A stretch of 64,000 nucleotides of DNA. Source: Rhodosorus marinus (Eukaryota; Rhodophyta; Stylonematophyceae; Stylonematales; Stylonemataceae). The translations under genes and the position numbers were made by a program. The stretch is taken from assembly GCA_029953675.1 (NCBI GenBank), contig JAMWBK010000002.1, forward strand, positions 1,364,001-1,428,000, written 5' to 3'. Positions 10,703 to 22,571 of this stretch are shown piece by piece. The notes beneath the pieces were generated by a model, which had not been told where the DNA came from, did no database searches, and worked only from the letters and a program-made list of their open reading frames with translations. Every line of letters starts with the position of its first letter. Positions within the stretch are counted from its first letter, which is position 1.

Positions 10703-12335
10703 GCGAAGTGTGTGGTTACGCGAAGACCGAGATGATCTTTCTTGATATTTTGTACTTGAGGCTATCTCAATAGAGAATCAGCGCATTCAGGCTCGGCTCC
10801 TGCAAAAAAGTGTTCCCAAAATTACAGGCCAGAGTCTCAGCTGGCACCCCGCGCCCGTATACGATCAGAAAATGCTTTGTTGGCAAAAATGCCGTTGTGT
10901 AGTTTGGATTCCACGCATTTGTGTAAACTACGGCGCACAAGGAATGTGCGCCCTTCACTGAAACAATTGCTTCATTGTCAAGCTGATCCTGCCCTGTGCA
11001 GTCTATCTTAAGTTGGTGCGTTCATGAACACTATGCCACCAATCAATGGGTGAAAAGTGAATAGTGAAACAGACGGTACTTTGTCCCAGCACACAGGCAA
11101 TGTCTGGAAACAGGAGCAACAATCCACTTCATTGCCAGTAGTGCCCAAGTAAATATGTTCTTACATGTAGTATATGCCTCCTAGCTAGCTACAGCGGTTT
11201 TCCCGGAGTAGAACGGCTCAGCCGTGCAGTGCCTGCAGATAATCCATCGGGGCCACAACCTCTCTTTCCAGACCACGAAAGTCTACGTCCGCTCTTGCCT
11301 GACATGGAGCAACATCATCTCCAATCAAGCTTTTGATCAGCACGGCAATACAAAAACAAAGAGCGGCAAACTCCATATTTATCTAGGGCCAAAGGCAGAA
11401 GTCTTCAGATGCGGTCCGAGTTGACAACATGTCAACTGACCATGTCTAAGGACTGAAAGCGGGTTGTCGATGAGCCCTGACGTTCAATCCCACCTAAAGG
11501 TGCACGAATCCAATAGTAGCAATTACAAAAAAATAGTTGAGAGTTCCGCACCAAATCCCGGCTCAGTTTGGAACAATCAACATACGCACATTATCAATCA
11601 ATATATAAAATGATTGATATCAGTCCATTCCGTTGACCATAGATTCTGTCAGACTTTATCGGTAGATACAGTTTTTCATCGTTATTATATACGTTGTAGT
11701 GATCATTATCTTCATATATTCAAGATTTATGAAGCCAAAAAATTCGATCATACAGTTTTTCTAGTCTCAAACCTCATCTTAATCTGCAATTCAATGAAAA
11801 ATTATTGTGTATTCAAAATTGTTATAAGATTCAATAAAAAGGTAACTGGTGTGGAAGTGTGGAAACTGTGGAAATGGACCAGGGGTAGAGTAGAACTACT
11901 GCGGACAAACCAAATTGACTTTGCTTTATTATAAATTGTAATGCGCCGTAGGACACAGAGACTATCTAGGGGGTGAGATTTCCTATTGAATGTTTCATTG
12001 GGTATTTGGAGTTTTTTGATAGGGTCGAGTAAGAATGGTCAGTTCTGTCGGAGCTCTCGTTGGCCTGTGAAAATGATATGGTTTTGTCGGTATTTGTTGG
12101 AATGAGCTCACATGGTGTTTTTTGAGGTGGAAAATGATGTATCTCTCCTGAACATGTTTTAGCGGCAGTGCGTCCGGAAAACCAGTTAGGGAATGGGGGG
12201 AGGGGGAGATTGGTGTGAGATGAGACTGGGGGAGGGGCAGAAAGACTGGGTAGGAGGAAAAGTTTTGGAATTTTTTTGGCGATAGTTTTGTTTTGGTTTT
12301 AGTTTGCGAAGGCTTTGTTTTGTTGACAAGAGATA
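10703..12335. other. Intergenic region EMC4-catalase
   Basis: 1.6 kb. It is AT-rich around 11560-11850 with no credible coding. From about 12186 it becomes strongly purine-rich on the plus strand (GGGGGGAGGGGGAGA type) up to the catalase ATG. The long minus-strand ORF at 12186-12803 is an artefact of that leader and of catalase exon 1. Confidence 0.55.
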
Positions 12336-14065
12336 ATGGATCCGATTAAGTATCGTCCACGCGATACGTTCGACACGCAGAGCTTCACGAACAATGCGGG
12401 TCAGCCGGTTTTCAACAACACGAACTCTATGTCGGTGGGGAAACGGGGCCCGCTTCTGCTTGAGGATTATCATTTGTTGGAGAAGCTTGCGAATTTTGAC
12501 AGGGAGAGGATCCCTGAACGTGTTGTACATGCCCGAGGAGCGACTGCAAAGGGCTTCTTTGAAGTTACACATGACATCAGTCATTTGACATGTGCGGACG
12601 TGTTCAATGACGTTGGCAAGAAGACGCCAGTTGCTATGCGCTTTTCCACAGTCGTTCACAGCAGGCATTCTCCTGAGACTCTGCGTGACCCTCGGGGTTT
12701 TGCTGTTAAGTTCTACACGAGGGAGGGTAACTGGGATCTTGTAGGGAACAATTTCCCAGTGTTCTTCATCCGGGATGGAATTAAATTCCCAGACATGGTC
12801 CACTCATTCAAGCCAAACCCAAGAACTGAGAACCAGGTAGGTTCCTCAACACAAACTACTCTTTGAGATGCATGGACGGAGTGGACTTTACTGATAACGG
12901 GTGGAATTTAAACATGTTCTATAGGAATGGTGGCGAGTCTGGGATTTCTTCTCTCACCACCCGGAATCCTGTCACATGTTCACTTTCCTACTGGACGATA
13001 TGGGCATTCCAAAGGATTACCGTCACATGATTGGATCTGGTGTCCATACTTTCCGCTTAATCAACGGGCAAGGGAAGGATCACTATGTGAAATTCCACTG
13101 GAAACCTACTTGTGGGGAAGAAAACCTTCTCGATGAGGAGGCGGAGATCGTCGGGGGCAAGGACTTCAGCCACGCAACGCATGACCTCATCAACTCCATT
13201 GATGCTGGAATGTTCCCGGAGTGGAAGCTTTTCATCCAGGTGAGCGACGAACGAACACAGTTTCTGCCTGGCAAGGGGAATTTTCAGCTTTGGAAAGTTT
13301 ACTGAGCCTCTGGAACAATTGTAACATATCAGGTTATGGATCCCATTACTCAAGACGACTATGAGTTTGATCCATTGGACGTAACGAAGATTTGGCCGGA
13401 AGATAGATTCCCTCTGATGCCAGTGGGCCGTATGGTACTCAACAGGAACGTGGACAACCAATTCCTTGAGAATGAGCAGATAGCATTCTCGCCGGCTCTC
13501 GTCGTGCCTGGAATCTACTACTCCGAGGACAAGCTCCTGCAAACTCGTATCTTCTCTTACACGGACACACAAAGGTACAGGCTTGGTGGGAACTATTTGA
13601 TGCTCCCAATCAACGCCCCGAAGAACGCCCATCACAACAACCACTATGATGGAGCGCTTAACTTCATGCACCGTGAGGAAGAAATCAACTACTTCCCATC
13701 CCGCTTGAATAAGGTAGGAACCCGCCGGCTAAAAGTCTTGCTTTTCACCTGTACGTGGAATCTGGACTGAATATCTATTTCCTTAGGTTGTGGAAGCACC
13801 GGAATACCCACTCCCTCAGGCGAACGTCGGCGGACCCCGCGCCAAGGCTACTATTGAAAAGGAAAACAACTTCCAACAAGCGGGAGAACGGTTCCGCTCA
13901 TTCGATCCAGAGCGGAAGGAGCGGTTCATCACAAGGGTTTCTGACGCTCTGAACGCACCGAGAGTTTCACCGGAAGCGAAGAGCATTTGGCTCGGCTACT
14001 GGAGCGAGTGCGATATTGAGCTTGGCCGTAGACTGGCTAGTACCGTCAAGATCAACAAAATGTAA
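12336..14065 (+). CDS. CAT: Heme catalase (clade with animal/plant catalases)
   Basis: Converts hydrogen peroxide to water and oxygen, normally in peroxisomes. Four exons (12336-12836, 12925-13239, 13333-13713, 13787-14065) splice in phase 0 into 491 residues, the small-subunit catalase size. Visible motifs are [19 protein letters not shown] with the distal active-site histidine, [10 protein letters not shown] with the distal asparagine, [19 protein letters not shown], and the proximal heme-ligand region [17 protein letters not shown] with the tyrosine ligand. The protein ends in TVKINKM, which is not a canonical SKL-type PTS1, although -KM is tolerated in some PTS1 signals. The leader before the ATG is purine-rich. 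All introns are short (73-93 bp) with clean GT-AG ends. Confidence 0.97.
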
Positions 14066-15070
14066 ATTCTCTGGTCAGATTCTCTTGTTCTCTATTTCCC
14101 CTCTCGTTTCACGGTGATATGATTACACTCGCTACCAGGTAGGTTCAAGTAAGCCTTCCCTATTTGCCACTAGTCAACGGTCCACCAGGCAAGGACCGGC
14201 ATTCCAATCCTATGAGTCAGCATCCATTGAAGTGCTTCGTCTCGTCTGGTAAAGGAGTGCTGCTTTGAACTCACTGCTGAGCCTTCACCATCAAGCATCG
14301 CGGTATCCCCACACATGTATTCTGGTCGGTGCCGTTCCGAAGCATTTAGAGTCCAGGGAGGAACACCACATGAAGGAAGGGCAACACCCCTGTCAGACCG
14401 ATTCTTGTAACAGGAATCAAGTCCCAACCTCTCTCGTTCACGTGCCATTTACAAGCAGTTCGTGAGTGTCTGGGTTTGCACAAACCTCTACCCCATACTA
14501 CCTTGTCGGAAAGGGGAAGAAACATAGCGAAGGGCACTACACCCCCGAAAAGGAGCTAAAGTCCACGGTCTAAACCCTATGAACACAAGCGGACGCCCGT
14601 TGACTCTACCGTCACATCGGTTTTGGCAACATAAGAGTAGACATAGATGTATCTACACCCCGGTTCGATGGCCTACCCGGAGATACCAGATATTCTAGAG
14701 ACTCCGTGTATAGCTAGGTGACAAGGATCGAAGAGTCCCTCATTATTCTCCGTTCAAGTTCCCAGGTATCCATTTCGTCATCACTCTACGTCCTTCAGAC
14801 TATTATCCCTTCCCAGTGGATGCTTCTGGTAGCCTTCACACGCAACTTTCACGAAGATTTCTGACGAGAAAGAAAAGGGGCAGGTATCTGCCCTGGTTTC
14901 GAGAGGGAGAGAGGACTATTCTTCTGGTTTTCGGTCGGTGTCACGCTTGGTGGGTTTCCACAAAGGCTCGCTGATTCCGTATGATGAGCGAGCTGCGTGG
15001 CCGTGTATGATAAAACTTGCCTTCAGCTCCAATGTGTTGATAGAAGAGACTGGTGTTTTTTGAAGGGGGT
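14066..15070. other. Intergenic region catalase-BRAP2
   Basis: 1.0 kb of mixed composition. No supported gene, RNA or repeat was seen; the short ORFs on both strands have no coding character. Confidence 0.5.
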
Positions 15071-17645
15071 ATGGCTGGGGGGAGCGAGAAAGAGGACCGT
15101 TCGTCAGCAGAAATGGCTGGCCCTCCTCCTACAATAAACTTTACCACAGGAAACCCGCAAGGAAACCTTGTTCGGGGAAAACTACAATTGTCCAGCGGAC
15201 TGCGAAGAGCTCTTCGACTAGCAATCCTGAAAGTGCCGACGTATATGACGGCAGCGGTGAGTCAATTCCCGTGCGCTGACGAATCAAGAAGAATATGAAC
15301 TGAAGAGCTCATATCTGGTGTTGCTCCTTGCCGTCCCAGGACCTGTGCCATTTTCTCGCTTTGTATGAGTCAAAAATTCGATGCTTGTGGCTTCTGAGGG
15401 ACGTCGAAGAACGGAACAGCTATGACGTACTACTTAGGTAACTAAATTTCTTCCTTTGCCCAACCAGCTGGTCACCCGTTGGTCACCCGTTGTCGACACA
15501 TGGTAGTTCAATGCTTACGCTTGAACAAGCTTTCACCGATGCCACGAATGAGCATCCTTCGTCCAGTCGCTCTAGAGTACGTTCGGGTTTGTTTTTTTCT
15601 TACCTTGAAATCTCCTTATTCCTACTACTCTTGTTCTTGCGGAAAAGCTTTAACGATGAGACCAGTCTGACCGAGTTCGCCGCCGAATTTGATGGAAAAG
15701 TCTTTAGCACTCTGGGCCCTGACCGCTGTCGTCTGTTCGCTGCGACTTCTGTGACGGTCGAGGGGGATAATAGTGAGCCCAAGTGAGCAATTCAAAATTT
15801 CCATCTATTGAGAAGATATGGTGGAATCAGTTTGAACTGACCCGAGTCCAAATATCCCAAACTCTTCAGAGACTCCTCCTCCCAGGATTCGGAAAAATGC
15901 CCTATTTGCCTTGACGTACTGGAAACCGGAGGGGTGACCTGCAACTTCACTGCGTCGCTCTTTGACAACTCAAATACATCAACGAGCAATGGAGAGGATG
16001 GACTTTGCAACAAAGACTCAGACTCTGCGACAGGTGAAATGCGGTCGCTTATTGTTACTCTATGCGGACACAGCATGCACATCCATTGCCTCGCCCAGTG
16101 GGGGGACAATTCGTGCCCTGTCTGTAGATTTGGATTGGTAATCGGCAGTGGATTCTTCCATGGCATGGCTCGTTTGATTTTCGCATGTTATCTGATTTTT
16201 CTACGTACTTTCGGTCAGGAACCTTCTCCGGAGTCGAATACATGTCAGGAATGCGAAGTCAGCGAGTCACTATGGATGTGTTTGATTTGCGGACATGTTG
16301 GCTGTGGAAGGCGAGTCCAGCAACATGCGTTGCTCCATTTCAAGAGAACATCTCATACGTTTTCGGTTGTAAGCACCGCAATGCAGCAACTCCATTGCAA
16401 TTTACCGGTTGATGACTTGGATTATTGAAAGCAATGAGTTTCTGTTTATTTGTACAGGAGATTGAAAGCGGAAAGGTCTGGGACTATGTCGGTGACAACT
16501 TCGTGCACCGGTAGGCTTTAGGAACCGTATTATATTCTATCGTCTTTTGGCTACAGCAGTCCTCTCCTAAGCTGTCGATTTTTTCGTTTCCCGACCAGAT
16601 TGATTGCCAGCAGCTCTGAGGACAAGATTGTGGAAGTTTCTCGCAATGTTTCAACAAGCAGCGTCAACTCCCAAGCTGTAGCCGAGGTTAGACCTGGCTT
16701 CACTGCTGTTGAAAGTTTGAATGAGTCCACTGAGGTGTTCGGACTCTCTCATTTGTTGTCAGGTTCACACAGCGCATCAATCCTTGGTGGAGTCAGTAGT
16801 GGATTCCTACAATCGGCAGGTTACGGAGGAGTTGGATCGACAACGGCTTCATTATGAGAAACAGATAAAGGAGATGGATCGCGATAGGTAAGAAGTCCGT
16901 ACATATCAACTGCTTTTGATGAGTCCTGCACGGAGATCGCATGGGGTTGAAAGATTATTGTTGTGGACTTCAAGTCCTGACCCGTGGATGACAGAGCGCG
17001 ATCCTAGGACTTGCTCTGAGTTAGCGATCAACGCAAGTCTTTGCTGAAAGGAGCCCACATTGGACCACTTCGACTAACAGGGAGCGACGAGTAGGGAAGC
17101 TGAAGGAAGACTTGAAAAACGAAACCGCACTGAATAGAAAAGCCCGCGAGTTGAATTCGACGTCGACGAAAACCGTGGAGAAGCTTCGTATATCCTGTGC
17201 AGAGGTGGAAGCGCGCTTAAAGGAGCTGAGAAAACGTAGTACCGCGTACAAGCGGCTGCAAAACAAGGTAGAACAGGGTAACGTATGCTGCGGTTCTACA
17301 AGATTTGATCTCGCCTCCGCGCTCAAAACAGCAAGCGCTGACGCTCCACTATCTCTTCCGGATCAATTCTGATTACAGTATCACAGGAGGACACAACTGA
17401 AAGAGCTCGAGGAGAAGATATCTACGTATGACTCCGAAGCGATATTGCTGAAGGAGCAAATTAGGGACATATCATTGCACCTGAACACTCTCGATACGCT
17501 CGTGGCTTCAGCAGCAGATGGTGACTCCGCCGATGAGCCTTCATCGGGACCTTCTCAAATGGACAAGATTAAGAGCGAAATTGCTGGAGCAGCCGTTGTT
17601 GGGATTGCACCAGCAACCCGAAAAAATCTTAGAAATAAGCGGTGA
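15071..17645 (+). CDS. BRAP: BRAP2-type E3 ubiquitin ligase (RRM-like, RING, ZnF-UBP, coiled coil)
   Basis: BRAP2/IMP proteins are RING ubiquitin ligases that bind nuclear localisation signals and, in animals, tune Ras-MAPK signalling; plant BRIZ proteins act in germination. Exon 1 (15071-15256) gives FTTGNPQGN and ILKVPTYMTAA, the BRAP2 N-terminal block. Next come exon 15340-15437 and TSLTEFAAEFDGKVFSTL, the end of the RRM-like domain. The RING reads CPICLDVLETGG, LCGHSMHIHCLAQWGDNSC, PVC. The ZnF-UBP reads CQECEVSESLWMCLICGHVG, CGR, HALLHFKRTSHTFSV, then VWDYVGDNFVHRLIASS. A lysine/glutamate-rich coiled coil follows and the protein ends with NLRNKR at 17645. About 40 residues separate the second and third RING metal ligands, more than in human BRAP. 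Several exon boundaries between 15438 and 15887 are uncertain. Confidence 0.85.
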
Positions 17646-18002
17646 AAGACTCAGGGTGCAGAAGAGCAGGGGATGTGCGAAGCTAGTGCATTGGTCAATC
17701 GGCCGTTCGGAACAAGCAATGGTTGGCAGCTGCTAGCTTCTCGGCAATGCGGATCAAAATGAATCATCAAAAATCGTACTTTTGGAAGCTGATTTCTGCC
17801 AGGATACTGCAAAGAGTGATACATTTACGAGACAACTATATTTCTATTGAAGCACTGCAGATCAGACTTTGGGGGCAATCCCCAATGTTTAACATCAGCA
17901 GAAGCATTGAAGAATTCGAATATCTCTGCTGTGTGGAGATTCTTGCAGCTCGAGTCTGGTCTCTGCAAATTCGAGAATTGTCGCAGTGTTGTGGTCGAAC
18001 CT

Positions 18003-18358
18003 GCGGGTTGTGTTCAACGCTCGTCTCAACCGTGCCGGACTTTAAGCGACTCAAGTCAGCGTCTGACTGGGGAAAAGCCCTGTGGAAGTTTTTGTTGGGG
18101 ACGGGAGGTTGGCGAAGGCTTGACGAAAAAGAAAGTTTCTTCCTCCTTCACATGAGGTCAGCAAAAAGCAACCAGCAGTGGGCCGCGGGTTGCGTTCAAC
18201 GCTCAGCGCAATCCTGACGAACTTTAGGCGACTTGGGTCAGGCTCTGACTTCAGGGATAGCGCTGTGGACGTTTTTGTAAGAGACGTGAGGTTGTCGAAG
18301 GTTTGACAAAAAAAGAGGTCTCTTCCTCCTTCACATGAAGTTAACAAAAAAAAGAGCG
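18003..18358. repeat. Imperfect two-copy tandem repeat, period ~183 bp
   Basis: Two diverged head-to-tail copies begin at 18003 and 18186, each with GCGGGTTGYGTTCAACGCTC. They share later blocks, such as CTGTGGAMGTTTTTG and TCTTCCTCCTTCACATGA. The ORFs crossing them do not continue between copies, so the repeat is judged non-coding. It lies in the spacer between the BRAP2 stop and the convergent membrane-protein gene. Confidence 0.8.
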
Positions 18359-18577
18359 ACAGGGGGCTGGCAGGGAAAAAGATTCTTGAGGCAGTTTACA
18401 TAAGTTCCCAGTCAGTTTCGGGCAGCTACATCAGCGCAACACATAAGTCGTCGCTTTCTGACTCTCAGAGGGGCATAGACGTTCCTGAGCAGTTCTATCA
18501 AAGGGATCGGCTCTGAAACATTCTGAAACAAACTGGGGGAGTTCAAAATCGGTTTCTTTCTGTTCGTGAGGCGTTGC

Positions 18578-19354
18578 TCACTCCTCCGCACGCTTCTGCA
18601 GGTCTCCGATCACCTTAGTGAACTGAGCCTTTATCCTCTCCGGAGCGAGCGATACCTGGGACTTAAAGTTCTGCGCCGCCTCCGTAGTAGCGCGTTGGGC
18701 TCTCCCCAGCATACTCACAATCGATCTCGCCATTTCTTCGTCAAAATAAAGATAGACTGCAAACGCGATGAGGGCCAACATCAGAACCACAATTACACCA
18801 ATCTGAACATATCTCAGCCTCAGCTCTTTGTTCTCGATTTTCTCCACGTTTTCAGGGGCAGGTATGGTCTCATGTACCGGTTTGCTTGCAGTATTCATCA
18901 CCTTCTGAGCCCGCTTGCTCTCCATTGAGGAACCGCCCTCCAGTTCCCTTTGGGCAAACTCCAACCGCACCGCTTCCTCCACTAGGTCCTTTTTGATCGT
19001 CCTCGGATCACACTGGCTGCCTTCTGCCTCAAGGTACTTGATGAGATCAGGCTTGATCATCTTGTTGAACTTGTTCCGCAAGCCACGTAGCAGGTCCTCC
19101 TCAGGGAGAGAGGAAGAAATTGTCGCCAAATCGTGTTTTATCCGCTGTTGCTGCTGAGTGCGTGGTCGCGCTCGTTGCTGCTGCGCGGTAAGTTGCGCCT
19201 GATACTGCGTCGCTGCGAACACAAAGTCAGCCTTTAGCGGACGTGGCTTACCCTCACCACTCTTGACACTTCCCAGCGGCACGTTGTTGTCCATGAGATA
19301 TTGCTTGACCTCAACTAAGGTTAGCTTATCGAATTGAACTATTGTAGTCGTCAT
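18578..19354 (-). CDS. SAP/HeH-like single-pass membrane protein
   Basis: Intronless 258-residue protein of no named family that I recognise. Residues ~10-45 (LTLVEVKQYLMDNNVPLGS, then a lysine-rich turn and KADFVFAA) have the look of a helix-extension-helix/SAP-like or LEM-like fold. A second such segment is at ~96-135 (MIKPDLIKYLEAEGSQC, DPRTIKKDLVEEAVRLEF). Between them is a Q/R-rich linker (AQQQRARPRTQQQQR). A single hydrophobic helix at ~182-204 (IGVIVVLMLALIAFAVYLYF) is followed by a ~55-residue amphipathic tail. The architecture recalls inner-nuclear-membrane HeH proteins (Heh/Src1, LEMD), which bind DNA or chromatin and anchor it at the envelope. That role is inference: Src1/MAN1 have two membrane spans and a winged-helix domain, which are missing here. 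Confidence 0.6.
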   Translation of the reverse strand: MTTTIVQFDKLTLVEVKQYLMDNNVPLGSVKSGEGKPRPLKADFVFAATQYQAQLTAQQQRARPRTQQQQRIKHDLATISSSLPEEDLLRGLRNKFNKMIKPDLIKYLEAEGSQCDPRTIKKDLVEEAVRLEFAQRELEGGSSMESKRAQKVMNTASKPVHETIPAPENVEKIENKELRLRYVQIGVIVVLMLALIAFAVYLYFDEEMARSIVSMLGRAQRATTEAAQNFKSQVSLAPERIKAQFTKVIGDLQKRAEE

Positions 19355-20921
19355 GATTACGATTCACTCCTTTGGTCGTTCAGGAACCAGACGGAGTCTG
19401 CGATAGTCTTGCACCAAATCTTCCTCGCCCTTCCTCTTCTATAACTCTTTCCCGATATCCGTTCTTCCACAGTCTCACATGCACCCTAGCCAGTCCTAAA
19501 TCTCCTGGTTTTGTCCTCCGCGGGTCGGTCCGGTTGACCCTGTCACCAACACTGGCAATGCTCTTCAGCTTCCGTCAGCGGGGTGGTGACTTTGTCTGAC
19601 TCATCAGGGTTATCCACACAGTCCCTGGACAATGATTGTGAGCTTCGTACTATGCTACAGGATACTAAATAAAATAAATTTCATCCAACCGCGGACTAGC
19701 TTTGATCGCACGTATCCAGACCTTGGAACTAGCGGAAAAGAGGGAATGCTCCTTACGCCGTGCTTAACCGAACACAAAAACGGGGAAAAAATAACGGAAA
19801 CTATCCAGAGAATTGGGAATTACGTGGGTGTATTAGTTTTGACAGTGCCTGCCGCCCTTTGTAACTAGAAGAACGGCAATTTGGATGACAGAGTGGGTCT
19901 CACTCGGCTTGGTTTGACGACCAAAACGTATTGCCATTCCCTGAAACGGAGTTGACCGTTTCAAATATATTATTATTTTGTGTTATCTTTGGTTGATTTT
20001 TTGAATATCGCATTTTGTAACGGCGATGTGGTTGGTCGAGTGCACACAAGGTTCTGGTAGGCAACCAAAGCCGGGAGGGAGGGAAAGCGGGGTGGGGGGG
20101 GGACGGTTTGTCGAGTTTCTGGTATGAGCGTCCATCAGATCCTGGGTCCATGGTATTAGATTCCGAGTGCACAGTTTATTCTTCAAAAAAATTGCTTTCG
20201 CCGTAAATATAGGCTCCGCTCCTTTGGGGCTTTGTTTTTTCGGCTCGAGGGGAGAACGAAAACTGATCCGTATCGGAAAGAATGATGACGTCTGGGTCTA
20301 CTAGTCCTGTCGGCGGTAAGCTCTGATTGCCAAACGTTGGAAAGCGGCTGGTCTTCTACTGATGTCTTTGTGACCGTTGTATATGATGTCACAGAAGATG
20401 GCAATAGGGTACCAGCTGCACGAACGGTCTCTACCTTATGTCTCGAGTTTTGATGCCCAAAGAGACACCGCCCCTTTCACTCTCTAGATGAATCCCACTC
20501 AGCTAATACATCATTAGGCACCTTGGTGACATGTACTGGTCTCGCCAGCAATCCAGTTCAGCAAGTCCACACTTTCTGTCTACCATGGCACAAGGAACAG
20601 ATCCATTTATTCTCCGCTATCATGTTCTGTGCCTAGCACAGACCCTATTCCATATCCTCGTGAAAGTCTTCGAGGCACGCACTGCACTTTCCAGGGACGC
20701 CCAAAGTCTGAGGGCAGGATGAAGCTCTTCGAAAGCTCCTGCTTACGAGTGATCTCTTACAATGAAGACGCTTCCTGAACAGTTTCTGTCTAGTTAGTCT
20801 GGGGTTACGTTTGCTCTGCGTTGCCTTCTGGCCAAGCTTGAATGGCAGTGGATGGGCTCTTTGAGAGTGTGAGTGAGAGAGGCTCAAGGCAACGGGACCA
20901 TTGGCGCGGTCTATGTAGGTC
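19355..20921. other. Divergent intergenic region
   Basis: 1.57 kb between the minus-strand SAP-like gene and RCE1. It contains a G-rich stretch near 20070-20104 and an AT-rich patch near 19960. No credible ORF or RNA gene was found. Confidence 0.5.
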
Positions 20922-21845
20922 GTGATGGGGACACCTAAAGACGCCGTGGATTCTTTTATCATCTGCTCGTCTGCTTGTCCAAATGTTTCTGTGTTCGAAG
21001 CGATTGCATGGACAGTTGCCTTGGCATTGGGGTTCGTTCTCGTTCTGTATCTTCCGTGGTGCAGAGGAGATCGGGACAGGCGCGACGTCATTTTATCGAG
21101 GATAGCAACAACGGGACTATTGGCTTGTGTCTCGGTCGTAGGTTTGTCGTTCAGAGTCGGGTGGCGTTGCGCTGCATGTACGAACGGATTCGGAGATCTA
21201 GCGTATGGCGTAAGAGGCGTGCTGTTCTCTTCTCTCCTAACCGCAAGCGCCTACCTCGGTGACCTTTCCATCATTGTCGTGGATAAAGTACCTGTCTTTG
21301 TAGGCGAACCCTCTTAAGTTGGCCAAGGTGGGAACACAGATGCTGAAACCATGCACGCATTATTTGCCAAAAAATAGCAGGAAAGGCTCGAGCCAGATCG
21401 ATATATAAGAATCCGAAACTACGTCGCTGGACCGATGCTGGAAGAGATAGTTTTTCGCGGGGTCTGCTGCACAATATGCATGTGTGCATTCCCAGAATCA
21501 AATCTGAACGTCTACACTACACCTGCAATTCTATTCTCTATCTCACACGCTCATCATGCCATTCGGCTTGCACGGACTACCAGCTACGCACCAAGTTATA
21601 TAATCGCGACGACCCTGGCACAGGTGCTGTATACTGCCATCTTCGGGCTATACGCGGGGATCATCTTTCTCAAACTAGGTGGAATCTTATCAGCGATTAC
21701 CGTACATGTCATATGCAACTTCATGTCCCTACCGGACGTCGAAGGTAAGCCACCCACATTCCGCCTCGTCTTCCCAAAACCCTTAAGAGTCATTTCAGAT
21801 ACTGACCCAAGCTACTCGCCAACCCCCCGACGGCAAACGCGGTAA
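20922..21845 (+). CDS. RCE1: CAAX prenyl protease 2 (type II CAAX endopeptidase)
   Basis: RCE1 is the ER membrane glutamic protease that removes the last three residues of farnesylated or geranylgeranylated CAAX proteins such as Ras and Rho. Exon 1 (20922-21286) has a TM helix (AIAWTVALALGFVLVLY) and a second hydrophobic region. Exon 2 starts about 21381 after a tagcag acceptor and carries the catalytic core: RNYVAGPMLEEIVFRGVCC (EExxxR), FSISHAHHAIR (conserved histidine) and ITVHVICNFM (HxxxN). The end after PDVEGKPP is weakly supported; a further intron at the GTAAGC near 21744 could change the C-terminus. The length (~275 residues) fits RCE1. Identification rests on the three ABI-family motifs and their spacing. 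Confidence 0.83.
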
Positions 21846-22571
21846 AAAAAAAAAGGCATCTTACATCACTCCCACCGCATTCCTCTTTTTCTATTATTTC
21901 TAACTGGGATGGGTGTTTTCGCGGTTGCAGTTATATTTCTGCTGATTTAATCCAATCATAGACTATCCCGCCATCTTTATCAAAATTACTCCTTATTTAT
22001 TGGCTGAATGATATTAGAATTATGGATGAAATTATCAACCTTATAGTTGTTGTGGCGAATTAAGTTCGCGCACTGAAAGTTAGAGTATTCTTTAGCTTAA
22101 TGGATGACAGGTTAGAGGATGAATGCTTGAATTTATTTAAGGTTTTCATAGGTTCGGAAAGCTAGGGCTCCTAATGCTAAGGTGTCACATAAGCACTACG
22201 AGGTGGTTCGGGGAGGGAGGTGGTCAGAGTGTTGAGGCCCGGTGAAGGAAGTACTTTTTCTTCTTCTGTGTTCGGATTGAACGTTTTGGTCCTTCTAGCG
22301 CTTATCTATGTTTTGATCCTGTTCTGGAGGAGGATGAGGCAGGTTTTCGAGGTGTGTGTGTGTATATGTGTGTGTGTATCGTGTGTGTGGGTATGAGGGA
22401 ATAATTTGAGGGGCTGTGTTTTTTTGAGAGGTAACTTTTCTTTGGTTGACTGGAAGTGGAAAGGGTTTGCGTTGCTCTTTTTGGTGGATAGAACTGCTCT
22501 CTCTGAAGGTTGGTTTTTGCTGGAGAGTTTTTGCCTCGTCCACGTCCTGTCGTGACGTCCATTTGGAAGGG
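21846..22571. other. Intergenic region RCE1-SLF2-like
   Basis: 726 bp. An A-run follows RCE1, then AT-rich sequence, then a G/T- and purine-rich leader for the next gene that includes a GT microsatellite. Confidence 0.5.
22351..22391. repeat. Interrupted (GT)n microsatellite
   Basis: Alternating GT tract with TATATG and ATC interruptions, in the leader of the downstream plus-strand gene. Confidence 0.85.

Noticed and set aside
12186-12803. 205-codon minus-strand ORF
   Set aside because: Antisense to catalase exon 1 and its leader.
17723-18217. 164-codon plus ORF after BRAP2
   Set aside because: Runs through a non-coding tandem repeat, is not maintained in the second copy, and matches nothing.
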